Shown here piece after piece: positions 53,104-62,315 of a DNA stretch of 64,000 bases. The position numbers were made by a program, and so were the translations under genes. Positions within the stretch are counted from its first letter, which is position 1, and the number at the start of each line of letters is the position of its first letter. The DNA is from Streptomyces sp. STR69 (lineage in GTDB: Bacteria; Actinomycetota; Actinomycetes; Streptomycetales; Streptomycetaceae). The notes beneath the pieces were generated by a model. It worked only from the letters and a program-made list of their open reading frames with translations. It did no database searches and was not told where the DNA came from. The stretch lies in NCBI RefSeq assembly GCF_024519455.1, contig NZ_JALJRY010000005.1, positions 206,210-270,209 on the forward strand. The letters run 5' to 3'.

Positions 53104-54018
53104 CTACCCGCGCAGGAAACTCACGATTCCCTCAGAGATCCCCTGCGCCGCCGCCTGTCTCCAGGCGCCGTTCGTCAGCAGTGCCGCATCCTTGCTATCG
53201 CGCATATTGCCGCACTCGATGAACACCTTGGGAACCGTTGACAGATTGAGACCGCCCAGGTCCTTACGCGTGACGAGACCGGTGCCGTCACCGACGTAGT
53301 TGGCGGGCGCCTCGCCCGTCGCTCGCCGGTAGTCGCTCTCGATGTTGCGGCCGAGAACGGCGGACGGGGCGACGATCGCGCGGGTGTCGGCGGCGCCCGC
53401 GTGCACGGAGCCCGGCAGGATCACATGGAAACCGCGGTCGCCGGCCGGGGCGCCGTCCGCGTGGATGGAGATCGCGGCGTCCGCGTGCGCGTCGTTGCCG
53501 ATCTTCGCCCGCTGGTCGACACAGGGCCCCCATGACGGGGAGCCGCCGTCGTGGGTCAGCTTCACCGTGGCGCCCTGCCGCTCCAGGATCTTCTGCAGCC
53601 GATGGGACACGTCCATCGTGAACTGGGCTTCCGCGTAACCCGCGTTGGTGGACGTCCCGGTCGTGTCGCACTCCTTCCGGTTCGTGCCGATGTCCACCTT
53701 GCGGTTGATCTCGGCGGTGTGCTGGAAGTTGGTGATGTTGTGCCCCGGGTCGATGACGACGACCTTGCCCGTGAGGGGCCTGGAGTTCGGCGGCTTGTCG
53801 TCGTTCGACGCGGTGCTCGTGGGCGACACGGGCGCACTGGACGCCGGTGCCGACGCACCGGCCGCCGCGTTCCCCGAGCCACCCGGCCCGCCCACCGCCT
53901 CGTACACGAACCACCCGATCAGCGCCCCCGGCACCAGCGCGGCCAGCGCCACGGTCAGGGGTCCTCGACGGGACCGACGGGGCTGTGGAGGATCGAAGTC
54001 CGGACCTGCGTACGACAC
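53104..54018 (-). CDS. N-acetylmuramoyl-L-alanine amidase (Amidase_3)
   Basis: A single transmembrane anchor (GPLTVALAALVPGALIGWFV) is followed by a Ser/Pro linker and the zinc amidase domain: VVIDPGHNI (zinc histidine), AEAQFTMDVSHRLQKILERQ, SIHADGAP (second histidine) and VFIECGNMRD with the catalytic glutamate. It cleaves the lactyl-amide bond in peptidoglycan. GTG 54018 follows AGGGTGG by five bases; GTG 54027 is possible. 304 aa. Confidence 0.9.
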   Translation of the reverse strand: MSYAGPDFDPPQPRRSRRGPLTVALAALVPGALIGWFVYEAVGGPGGSGNAAAGASAPASSAPVSPTSTASNDDKPPNSRPLTGKVVVIDPGHNITNFQHTAEINRKVDIGTNRKECDTTGTSTNAGYAEAQFTMDVSHRLQKILERQGATVKLTHDGGSPSWGPCVDQRAKIGNDAHADAAISIHADGAPAGDRGFHVILPGSVHAGAADTRAIVAPSAVLGRNIESDYRRATGEAPANYVGDGTGLVTRKDLGGLNLSTVPKVFIECGNMRDSKDAALLTNGAWRQAAAQGISEGIVSFLRG

Positions 54019-54117
54019 GTGAGCCACCCTAGCCGCCTGACGGTGCGCTCCCGCCGAAGCGGCGACAAGCGCCGCCAGGAGTCGCGGTCGACCCCCGCCC
54101 GGACCGCCCGGCCGTTC

Positions 54118-54888
<771 letters not shown>

Positions 54889-56622
54889 CTACGCGCTCAC
54901 AGTCTCCCCGGGCAACGAAAGATCCAGGTCAACCGCAACCTCGTCACCGCCGTGCGTCGCAGACGAGGCGAGCGGCCCATGCCCGGTGGCACGCGCCGCC
55001 AGGACATACGCGCCCTGGGACGGGACCGCGAGGGCGTAGGTGCCGTCCTCGTCGGAGAGCGTCGCCCCCGCCTGCCGCCCCCGCCGATCGATCAGCGTGA
55101 CCTTGGCCCGCGCGACAGGCGAACCGTCGGCGCCCAGCACCCGCCCCCGGAAGCCCCGCAGGATCTCCTCGGCGCGCTCCAGGTTGGCCTCCTCCTCGCT
55201 GCTGAAGTTCAACTGCGGCGCCCGGTCGGGCTTGGGGAGGAACAGGGCCATCAGCAGGCCGACGGCGACCGCACCCGTCGCGATCATGAAGGACACCCGG
55301 AATCCATGCATCGTGGGGATCGCGACCCCGCCCACATGGTTCGCGGTGTTGGCCAGCACCATCCCGATCACGGCGCTCGACACGGACGTACCGATGGACC
55401 GCATCAGGGTGTTGAGCCCGTTCGCCGCACCGGTCTCGGACGCCGGCACCGCACCCACGATCAGCGCGGGCAGCGACGAGTACGCGAGACCGATGCCCGC
55501 ACCCAGCACGACCGCGATGACCAGGCTCTGCCAGGCCGCGCTCATCAGGCCGATACCCGCGCCGTAGCCGACACCGATGATCAGCATGCCGATGATCAGG
55601 GTGACCTTGGGGCCGTACTTCGCCGAGAGACGGGCGTAGACGGGCGCCGTGAACATCATTGTCAGGCCCAGCGGCGCTACCAGCAGGCCGGCGGTGACCA
55701 TCGACTGGCCGAGGCCGTAGCCGGTGGCCTTCGGGAGCTGGAGGAGCTGGGGCAGGACGAGGGAGACGACGTAGAAGGAGACGCCGACCATGATCGAGGC
55801 GAGGTTGGTGAAGAGGACCGCCGGACGTGCCGTGGTGCGCAGGTCCACCAGCGGGGCCTTCAGACGCAGCTCCATCACGCCCCACAGGAGCAGGACGACG
55901 GCCGCCGCGGCGAACAGGCCGAGCGTGGTGCCGGAGGTCCAGCCCCAGTCGCTGCCCTTGGTGATGGGGAGAAGGAAGAGGACAAGGCCGGCGGACAGGC
56001 CGATCGCGCCGAGCACGTCGAAGGTGCCCTCGGCGCGCATCGGGGACTCCGGTACGACGAGGAGGGTGAGGACGATGGCGAGGACACCCAGGCCGGCGGC
56101 GCCGTAGAACAGGGCGTGCCAGTCGGCGTGCTGCGCGACCAGGGCCGCGAGCGGGAGTGCGAGGCCGCCGCCGACGCCGATCGAGGAGCTCATCAGGGCC
56201 ATGGCCGAGCCGAGCTTCTCGCGGGGCAGCATGTCGCGCATCAGGCCGATGCCCAGCGGTATCGCGCCCATCGCGAAGCCCTGGAGCGTACGGCCCGCGA
56301 TCATCGTGAGGAGATCGCTGGTGAGGGCGCTGACGAGGGCGCCCACCACCATGATGGCCAGGCTGGTGATCAGCATCCGCCGCTTGCCGTAGAGGTCGCC
56401 GAGACGGCCCATGATCGGCGTGGCGACGGCTCCGGAGAGGAGTGTCGAGGTCAGGACCCAGGTGGCGTTGCTGGGCTCGGTGCTCAGCAGCTGCGGCAGG
56501 TCCTTGATGACCGGGACGAGCAGGGTCTGCATCACCGCGACAACGATGCCCGCGAAGGCGAGCACCGGCACGATGGCGCCGGACGCCCTCCGTGCGGGCT
56601 GGTCGGTCGACGTGTGCGTCAT
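54889..56622 (-). CDS. MFS transporter with C-terminal carboxypeptidase regulatory-like domain
   Basis: DHA2-like exporter: TWVLTSTLLSGAVATPIMGR, LGDLYGKRRMLITSL and LQGFAMGAIPLGIGLMRDML are the usual motifs; about 14 helices. Residues 491-577 form a soluble beta domain FRGRVLGADGSPVARAKVTL, with YALAVPSQGAYVLAARATGH, resembling CarboxypepD_reg modules, an odd addition to a transporter tail. ATG 56622 follows GGAGG. 577 aa. It is divergent from the lipid-transfer gene with a shared operator region. Confidence 0.83.
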   Translation of the reverse strand: MTHTSTDQPARRASGAIVPVLAFAGIVVAVMQTLLVPVIKDLPQLLSTEPSNATWVLTSTLLSGAVATPIMGRLGDLYGKRRMLITSLAIMVVGALVSALTSDLLTMIAGRTLQGFAMGAIPLGIGLMRDMLPREKLGSAMALMSSSIGVGGGLALPLAALVAQHADWHALFYGAAGLGVLAIVLTLLVVPESPMRAEGTFDVLGAIGLSAGLVLFLLPITKGSDWGWTSGTTLGLFAAAAVVLLLWGVMELRLKAPLVDLRTTARPAVLFTNLASIMVGVSFYVVSLVLPQLLQLPKATGYGLGQSMVTAGLLVAPLGLTMMFTAPVYARLSAKYGPKVTLIIGMLIIGVGYGAGIGLMSAAWQSLVIAVVLGAGIGLAYSSLPALIVGAVPASETGAANGLNTLMRSIGTSVSSAVIGMVLANTANHVGGVAIPTMHGFRVSFMIATGAVAVGLLMALFLPKPDRAPQLNFSSEEEANLERAEEILRGFRGRVLGADGSPVARAKVTLIDRRGRQAGATLSDEDGTYALAVPSQGAYVLAARATGHGPLASSATHGGDEVAVDLDLSLPGETVSA

Positions 56623-56750
56623 GGAGTGAGGCCTCCAGGCCGTAAGTGTGAGTGATCCGTGCGGGATAAGTGCACGGTAAACCTCGTATGCATGGGCAAC
56701 TATTCCGATGCTTCGGCGTACTAACGAATCCTTGACCGTCCCATGAGTAT

Positions 56751-56765
56751 CTGACCCCCCGTCAG
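56751..56765. promoter_or_regulatory. 15-bp palindrome (CTGAC-N5-GTCAG)
   Basis: CTGACCCCCCGTCAG shares the arms and length of the CTGAYGGAYCGTCAG sites but has a different centre. It is 40 bases before the lipid-transfer gene and 15 bases from the KstR box. Confidence 0.45.
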
Positions 56766-56779
56766 CTCTGGCCATTTAC

Positions 56780-56793
56780 TGAAACGTGTTCTA
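56780..56793. promoter_or_regulatory. KstR operator (exact match)
   Basis: TGAAACGTGTTCTA fits TNNAACNNGTTNNA at every fixed position and is 12 bases before the ATG at 56806, where bound repressor would block transcription. Confidence 0.75.
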
Positions 56794-56805
56794 ATCTCGC
56801 CCGGC

Positions 56806-57996
56806 ATGAAGGCCTATGTCGCCGGCGTCGGGATGACCAGGTTCGAGAAGCCCGAGAGCCGGGAGTGGCAGTACTGGGACATGGTGCGGGAGGCGGGCAG
56901 CGCCGCCCTCGCGGACGCCGGGATCTCCTACGGCGACGTAGAACAGGTTCCTATCGGCTACTGCTTCCAGCCCTCGACCGCCGGCCAGCGCGCCGCCTAT
57001 GAACTCGGTCTCACCGGCATCCCCGTCTACAACGTCAACAACAACTGCGCGACGGGTTCGACCGCCCTCATGCTCGCCCGCCAACTCGTCGAGGGCGGAG
57101 CAGCCGACTGCGTACTGGCGGTGGGCTTCGAGAAGATGAAGCGCGGCGCGCTCGGGGGCGGTACCGACGGAGGGGACTTCGCCACATCCCCTGTCGCCCG
57201 CCACTACGGCATCATGGCCGCCCGGCACGGCTTCGAGATGACCCCGCCCACCGCCCAGATCTTCGGCGACGCGGCCCGCGAACACATGGAGAAGTACGGC
57301 ACGACCGAGGCCCAGCTCGCCGCCGTCGCCGCCAAGAACCACCGGCACTCGGCGCACAACCCGTACGCCCAGTTCCAGGACGTCTACGACGTCGACGACA
57401 TCCTCGCGGCCCGGGTCGTCCACCACCCGCTGACGAAACTCCAGTGCTCCCCGACCTCGGACGGGGCCGCGGCGGCGGTCGTGGTCTCCGAACGCTTCGC
57501 GCAGGAACGCGAGTTGGCAGGCTCTCCCGTCGAGATCGTCGCCCAGGCGATGACCACCGACACCGAGGACTCCTTCTCCTCCGGCTCCTGCATCGACGTC
57601 GTCGGACAGCCCATGTCCCGGGCCGCCGCCCGCCAGGTCTACGAACGGTCCGGACTCGGCATCGAGGACGTGGACGTCGTAGAACTCCACGACTGCTTCT
57701 CGATCAACGAACTGCTGACGTACGAGGCCCTCGGCATGTGCGAACCAGGGGAGTCCGGGAAGCTCGTCGAGTCCGGGGGGACGACGTACGGCGGGCGGTG
57801 GGTGGTCAACCCGTCCGGCGGGCTGATCTCCAAGGGGCATCCGCTGGGGGCCACCGGGATCGCCCAAGTCGCCGAGCTGGTGTGGCAGTTGAGGGGTACG
57901 GCGGGGGAGCGGCAGGTGCCGGGGGCCGAGGTGGGGCTCGCCCACAACATCGGTCTTGGCGGGGCCGCGGTGGTCACGCTGCTGCGGGCGACGTAG
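56806..57996 (+). CDS. lipid-transfer protein/SCP2-thiolase-like enzyme
   Basis: Thiolase-superfamily protein of the Ltp/SCP-x type: MKAYVAGVGMTRFEKPESRE, VYNVNNNCATGSTALMLARQ (cysteine), VELHDCFSINELLTYEALG and GLISKGHPLGATGIAQVAEL. Actinobacterial relatives act as aldolases or thiolases in sterol side-chain removal, often with a DUF35 (OB-fold) partner that is not here. Length 396 aa. An exact KstR box ends 12 bases before the ATG, so it very likely belongs to the steroid regulon. Confidence 0.87.
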   Translation: MKAYVAGVGMTRFEKPESREWQYWDMVREAGSAALADAGISYGDVEQVPIGYCFQPSTAGQRAAYELGLTGIPVYNVNNNCATGSTALMLARQLVEGGAADCVLAVGFEKMKRGALGGGTDGGDFATSPVARHYGIMAARHGFEMTPPTAQIFGDAAREHMEKYGTTEAQLAAVAAKNHRHSAHNPYAQFQDVYDVDDILAARVVHHPLTKLQCSPTSDGAAAAVVVSERFAQERELAGSPVEIVAQAMTTDTEDSFSSGSCIDVVGQPMSRAAARQVYERSGLGIEDVDVVELHDCFSINELLTYEALGMCEPGESGKLVESGGTTYGGRWVVNPSGGLISKGHPLGATGIAQVAELVWQLRGTAGERQVPGAEVGLAHNIGLGGAAVVTLLRAT

Positions 57997-58060
57997 GTCT
58001 TAGGACGGGCCCGGGGCCGGGGCGAAATGCCGATGCAAGGGGCGCGGGCCGGTTGAGAGT

Positions 58061-59599
58061 ATGACAAACATGCCCCGAGCCGCTGATGCCTCCCGAACAG
58101 CCCGCCCGCCCCGACAGGGTTCCACGCGGCCCGCCGCCTGGCTGGTCGTGGCGCTCGCGTGCGCCGGACAGTTCCTCGTCGTGCTCGACGTGTCCGTCGT
58201 CAATGTCGCCCTGCCGTCCATGCGGACCGACCTGGACATGAGCGCGTCCGGACTGCAATGGGTCGTCAACGCGTACGCCATCGCCTTCGCCGGATTCATG
58301 CTGCTCGGCGGACGCGCCGGAGACCTCTACGGCCGTAAACGGATGTTCCTGGTCGGGCTCGCGCTGTTCACCCTGGCCTCTCTGTGCGGCGGCCTCGCCC
58401 AGGACGGCTGGCAACTCCTGCTCGCCCGGGCCGTACAGGGACTGGGCGCCGCCGTGCTGGCACCCTCGACACTGACGATCGTCACCTCGGCGGTGCCGGA
58501 GGGCGCGGCCCGCGCCCGGGCCATCGCCACCTGGACGGCGGTCGGCGCCGGTGGCGGGGCCGCCGGCGGACTCGTCGGCGGAGTGCTCGTCGACACGCTG
58601 TCGTGGCGATGGGTGCTGCTGATCAACGTGCCCATCGGCGCGGTGGTGCTGGCCAGCTCGCTGCGGTGGCTCCCGGAGAGCCGGGCCGGCGACGGCCGGC
58701 GCCTCGACCTGCCGGGCGCCGTCCTGGTCACGGCGGGCCTCGGGGTGCTGGCCTACGGCATCTCGCAGACCGAGGCCGAGGGGTGGACGGCCGCCGCGAC
58801 CCTGGCCCCGCTGGCCGCCGGACTCGCGCTGATCGCGCTCTTCCTGGCCGTCGAGGCCCGCACGGCGGCTCCGCTGATGCCGCTCGGCCTGTTCCGGTCC
58901 CGGGCGGTGTCGTCGGCCAACGCGGCGATGTTCCTGTGCGGCTCCGCGATGTTCTGCATGTGGTTCTTCATGACGCTGTACGCGCAGAACGTCCTCGGGT
59001 ACACCCCGCTGGAGGCGGGGCTCGCACTGGTGCCGAGTTCCCTGGCCGTTCTCCTCGGCTCCAAGTCGGCACCCCGCTTCATGCCGCTCCTCGGCGCGCG
59101 CAACGTCGCCGTCCTCGGGACGCTGATCGCGGCGGTGGGCTTCGGCTGGCAGTCGCAGATGACCGCGCGGGGCGACTACCTCACCGAGATCATGTTCCCC
59201 GGAATCCTGATGATGCTGGGCGCGGGCCTGACCGCCACCCCGCTCGCCGCGCTCGCCACGTCGGGAGCCGCGCCGGGGGAGGCCGGTCTCGTCTCCGGGC
59301 TGGTCAACACCTCGCGCACGATGGGGGGTTCGCTGGGCCTCGCCGTGATGTCGACCATCGCGGCGGCGCGGGCGGCGGAGAGCGGCGGGAGTACGCCGGA
59401 GGCGCTGACGGCGGGGTACGCGCTGGCGTTCCGTACCGGGGCGGGGGTGCTGCTGGGCGGGGTGGTGCTGATGGCGGTGTGGCTGCCGTGGCGCAGGGCG
59501 GCGGTGCCGGCGGCCGTGGGCGCGGTGCCTGCGGCGAGCGCGGACGGCGATGTCGTGGTGGACGCCGAGGGCGCGGCTTCCACGAGTTTCGAGAAGTGA
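58061..59599 (+). CDS. DHA2-family MFS drug exporter
   Basis: 14-helix MFS: FLVVLDVSVVNVALPSMRTD (motif D1), LGGRAGDLYGRKRMFLVGL (motif A), AVQGLGAAVLAPSTLTIVTS and GAGGGAAGGLVGGVLVDTLS (motif C). Length 512 aa. Such pumps export antibiotics or dyes using the proton gradient. ATG 58061. No adjacent TetR regulator, so its regulation is not visible. C-terminal tail is Ala-rich. Confidence 0.9.
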   Translation: MTNMPRAADASRTARPPRQGSTRPAAWLVVALACAGQFLVVLDVSVVNVALPSMRTDLDMSASGLQWVVNAYAIAFAGFMLLGGRAGDLYGRKRMFLVGLALFTLASLCGGLAQDGWQLLLARAVQGLGAAVLAPSTLTIVTSAVPEGAARARAIATWTAVGAGGGAAGGLVGGVLVDTLSWRWVLLINVPIGAVVLASSLRWLPESRAGDGRRLDLPGAVLVTAGLGVLAYGISQTEAEGWTAAATLAPLAAGLALIALFLAVEARTAAPLMPLGLFRSRAVSSANAAMFLCGSAMFCMWFFMTLYAQNVLGYTPLEAGLALVPSSLAVLLGSKSAPRFMPLLGARNVAVLGTLIAAVGFGWQSQMTARGDYLTEIMFPGILMMLGAGLTATPLAALATSGAAPGEAGLVSGLVNTSRTMGGSLGLAVMSTIAAARAAESGGSTPEALTAGYALAFRTGAGVLLGGVVLMAVWLPWRRAAVPAAVGAVPAASADGDVVVDAEGAASTSFEK

Positions 59600-59650
59600 G
59601 GCAACGATCCGGGCGGCTCATGGACTCCTTTAGACATCTAGGAGGTGCCC

Positions 59651-60199
59651 ATGGGGGATCGCAAGGAGGCTCGGGGGACTCGGGATGACGAGTTCCAGAG
59701 CTTCGTCATCGGCCGCTGGCCGCGGTTGATGCGGACGGCATTTCTACTGACGGGGGAGCAGCACGCCGCGGAGGACCTGGTCCAGTCGACGTTGGAACAG
59801 GTCTTCGTGGCCTGGCGCAAGGTCGGCTCGGCGGACGATCCGGAGGCGTACGTACGGCGCGTGATGATCAACGCGCACGCACGCAAACACCGCAGACGGC
59901 TCAAGGAGTTCCTGGCCCCGAAGGACGACTCGGGACTGGTGCGCGAGATCGCCGACACCGGTGACCGCATCGCCCAGGCCGAGGACCGCAACACCCTGCT
60001 GAAGGCACTGGCCCAACTGCCCCCGAGGCAGCGGGAAGCGGTGGTGCTGCGGTACTGGGAGGACCTGACCGAGACACAGACGGCGCAGGCGATGGGCTGT
60101 TCCGTCGGCGCGGTGAAGAGCAACGCGGCCAAGGGGATCGCGAAACTCCGCGCCATACCAGGACTCGCCGAGACGGTGACGCAGGGAGGGCCGAAGTGA
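59651..60199 (+). CDS. SigE-family RNA polymerase sigma factor
   Basis: Region 2 (FQSFVIGRWPRLMRTAFLLT; HAAEDLVQSTLEQVFVAWRK) and region 4 (AQLPPRQREAVVLRYWEDLT, AMGCSVGAVKSNAAKGIAKL) define the small streptomycete SigE-type ECF factors. Length 182 aa. GGAGG is five bases before ATG 59651. It overlaps the next gene by four bases and is likely coexpressed with it. Confidence 0.9.
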   Translation: MGDRKEARGTRDDEFQSFVIGRWPRLMRTAFLLTGEQHAAEDLVQSTLEQVFVAWRKVGSADDPEAYVRRVMINAHARKHRRRLKEFLAPKDDSGLVREIADTGDRIAQAEDRNTLLKALAQLPPRQREAVVLRYWEDLTETQTAQAMGCSVGAVKSNAAKGIAKLRAIPGLAETVTQGGPK

Positions 60200-61032
60200 T
60201 GAGCGCGGACCGGGAGACGAACCACACCATGACGGACAGAGACATCGCCTTCCTGCTGGCCGATGCCGCGGACGAGGTCGAGATCGGCATAGCCCCCTAC
60301 CAGGCGGTGATCCGCGGCGGCCGTCGCCGCCGGGCCCGCCGCTGGGCGCTCGCCACGGCCGCGGCACTGGTGATCACGGGCGCGTCGGGCACCCTCGCAC
60401 TGGCCTCGCTGCGCGACACCGGCGGGGCGGAGGTGACGCCCGCGGTGTCCCAGAAGCCGACCCGGCCGTCGACACCGGAGGAGCGGCATGTGTACCTGCC
60501 GCAGGAGACGATGCTCGGGACGGGCACCGACAAGGGCAAGGACTGGTACGTCACGGTCGAGGTGTGGGGTGCCCCCCGCACCAAGGCGGAGGCCCAGGCC
60601 CAGCTGACCGCCATGTCCATCCGTGGCGATGAGCCCTGGGACAAGGACAACGCGTCCGCACTGATCGGCAAGGTCACGTACTTCGTACAGCAGTCGTACG
60701 GGAGCGGAGCCCCGACGTTCCTGATGGGCGACTCGGCCTCCCCGCAGGACACCATGGCGGGCACGGACCTCAAGTCGGGCGCGTCCACTCTGGACCCGAA
60801 GAAGACCGACGGCCCCCAGCGGCTGGTGGTCGGCCAGGTCGCCAAGACCGCGCGGACGGTCCAGTGCACCTGGAAGGACGGCACGTCCACCGAGGCCCAC
60901 AGGGTGGCTTCGGGGGCCGATGTCAACAGCGACGAGGCGACGATCCGCCCGGTGGCCGGCTCTCCGGACAACTGGTTCGTGTGCGTAGGTCCGGAGGGGG
61001 CGTCGTTCGACTCGGTGAAGGTGACGAAGTAG
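60196..61032 (+). CDS. membrane protein paired with SigE-type sigma factor
   Basis: The cytoplasmic N-terminus (MTDRDIAFLLADAADEVEIG) precedes one transmembrane helix (WALATAAALVITGASGTLAL) after an RRRRAR patch, followed by an extracellular domain (DWYVTVEVWGAPRTKAEAQA). This resembles the putative anti-sigma proteins coded after SigE-type genes. GTG 60196 overlaps the sigma stop; ATG 60199 is an alternative. 278 aa. Confidence 0.8.
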   Translation: MMSADRETNHTMTDRDIAFLLADAADEVEIGIAPYQAVIRGGRRRRARRWALATAAALVITGASGTLALASLRDTGGAEVTPAVSQKPTRPSTPEERHVYLPQETMLGTGTDKGKDWYVTVEVWGAPRTKAEAQAQLTAMSIRGDEPWDKDNASALIGKVTYFVQQSYGSGAPTFLMGDSASPQDTMAGTDLKSGASTLDPKKTDGPQRLVVGQVAKTARTVQCTWKDGTSTEAHRVASGADVNSDEATIRPVAGSPDNWFVCVGPEGASFDSVKVTK

Positions 61033-61039
61033 GAGCTGC

Positions 61040-61075
61040 CCGGCCGCTCCCACTGCAGGTCCAGGGGGCGGCCGG
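61040..61075 (+). terminator. hairpin terminator after sigma-factor operon
   Basis: CCGGCCGCTCCC pairs with GGGGGCGGCCGG across a 12-base loop directly after the stop at 61032. Confidence 0.6.
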
Positions 61076-61092
61076 AGGCACGTTGTCCTGGC

Positions 61093-61363
61093 CTACTCGG
61101 CCGGCCGCTTCCCGTAGTAGGGGCTGACGGTCCGGGCCGGCTTCCGCCGAATCACCCGCAGCATCCTGATCGTCGTCTCGTCGTCGCGCCCGGTGGTGGT
61201 CTGCCAGTCGACGCCCGAGCCGGTCAGGTCACTGACGAAGACGATCTCCGTCGCCGGGAGGATCCGCGCCCAGTCCGCCGCACCGAGCGGGGCCACCCCG
61301 TTCCAGGAGCGCACGCCCCGGCAACTCGACCTCGTACCCGGCCAACAGCTCACTCGCCCTCAC
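61093..61363 (-). pseudogene. frameshifted hypothetical gene
   Basis: A GTG at 61363 begins RASELLAGYEVELPG; near 61316 the sequence changes frame and continues RSWNGVAPLGAADWARILPA, then TEIVFVSDLTGSGVDWQTTT and MLRVIRRKPARTVSPYYGKR. Both parts seem to be one ~90-residue protein broken by a one-base indel; the family is not recognised. The shorter intact frame (from 61353) has an arginine-rich start that does not resemble protein. A sequencing error is possible. Confidence 0.5.
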
Positions 61364-61418
61364 TGTGCCGTGCGACTCGGGTTCGTCCTTTCCACCCGTC
61401 CCTTGAGGTGCATCCGCG

Positions 61419-62060
61419 CTACAACCAGCCCTGTTGGCGGGCCTCTCGCATGGCTTCCATGCGGTTGCGGGTGGCTGTTTTGCCGATGGCGGAGGAGAGG
61501 TAGTTGCGGACGGTGGACTCGGAGAGGTGGAGCTTCGTGGCGATGTCGGAGACCGTCGCGCCGTCCACCGAGGCCTTGAGGACGTCGCATTCGCGGGCGG
61601 TCAGCGGGTTCGGGCCCGCGCTCAGCGCGGCGGCGGCCAGCGCCGGGTCGATGACCGTCTCGCCGGTGAGGACGCGGCGGATCGCGGCGGCCAGGTCCTC
61701 CACCGGGCCGTCCTTCACCAGGAAGCCGGCCGCGCCCACCTCCATCGCCCGGCGGAGGTAGCCGGGGCGGCCGAAGGTGGTGAGGATCAACACCCGGCAG
61801 TCCGGGGCCTGTTCGCGGAGTTCGGCGGCGGCGTCGAGGCCGCTCATGCCGGGGAGCTCGATGTCCAGGAGGGCGACATCGGGGCGGTGCAGCAGGGCGG
61901 CGTCCACGATCGCGTCACCCCGCCCGACCTGGCCGACGACCTCCAGGTCCGCCTCCATGCCGAGCAGCAGGGCGAGGGCGCCGCGCATCATGCCCTGGTC
62001 CTCGGCGAGCAGCACTCTGACGGACTTGGCGGGCCGGTGGTCCCGGGGCATCTCATCCAC
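61419..62060 (-). CDS. NarL/LuxR-type response regulator
   Basis: Receiver domain: VRVLLAEDQGMMRGALALLL, phospho-aspartate in DVALLDIELPGMSGLDAA, and VKDGPVEDLAAAIRRVLTG. The C-terminal LuxR HTH is LTARECDVLKASVDGATVSD, then SESTVRNYLSSAIGKT. Length 213 aa. GTG 62060 used; ATG 62051 is possible. Its probable kinase is the incomplete minus-strand gene at 63856, from which it is separated by the GH54 gene. Confidence 0.9.
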   Translation of the reverse strand: MDEMPRDHRPAKSVRVLLAEDQGMMRGALALLLGMEADLEVVGQVGRGDAIVDAALLHRPDVALLDIELPGMSGLDAAAELREQAPDCRVLILTTFGRPGYLRRAMEVGAAGFLVKDGPVEDLAAAIRRVLTGETVIDPALAAAALSAGPNPLTARECDVLKASVDGATVSDIATKLHLSESTVRNYLSSAIGKTATRNRMEAMREARQQGWL

Positions 62061-62315
62061 GGGGCAAGGGTAAGGCCCGGGGGGATCCGGGGCGATTATC
62101 AAAAACTCTTCATTGTTCGCGTCCGCGAGTCTTGACGGTCTTCGGCTGCGGGCAAACAATCGCCTCGGCATTCCGTCGGCACCATGGAATTCCCCGAACA
62201 GAGCCGCTTTCGGAAAACTTTCGACAGTTCGACATTTCGATCGCGAATTGGTTCGGCATTTCGATCGAATGACGTCCGGTATATCGAACAGCCCCTCCAG
62301 AAAAAGAGGTGCACC
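62061..62315 (+). promoter_or_regulatory. AT-richer leader of the arabinofuranosidase gene
   Basis: This stretch is visibly less GC-rich than its surroundings and has no gene. It contains repeats CATTTCGATCG at 62234 and 62261 on the plus strand and the short inverted repeat GGAAAACTTTCG, candidates for sugar-responsive operators. The response regulator promoter on the other strand is also expected here. Confidence 0.5.
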
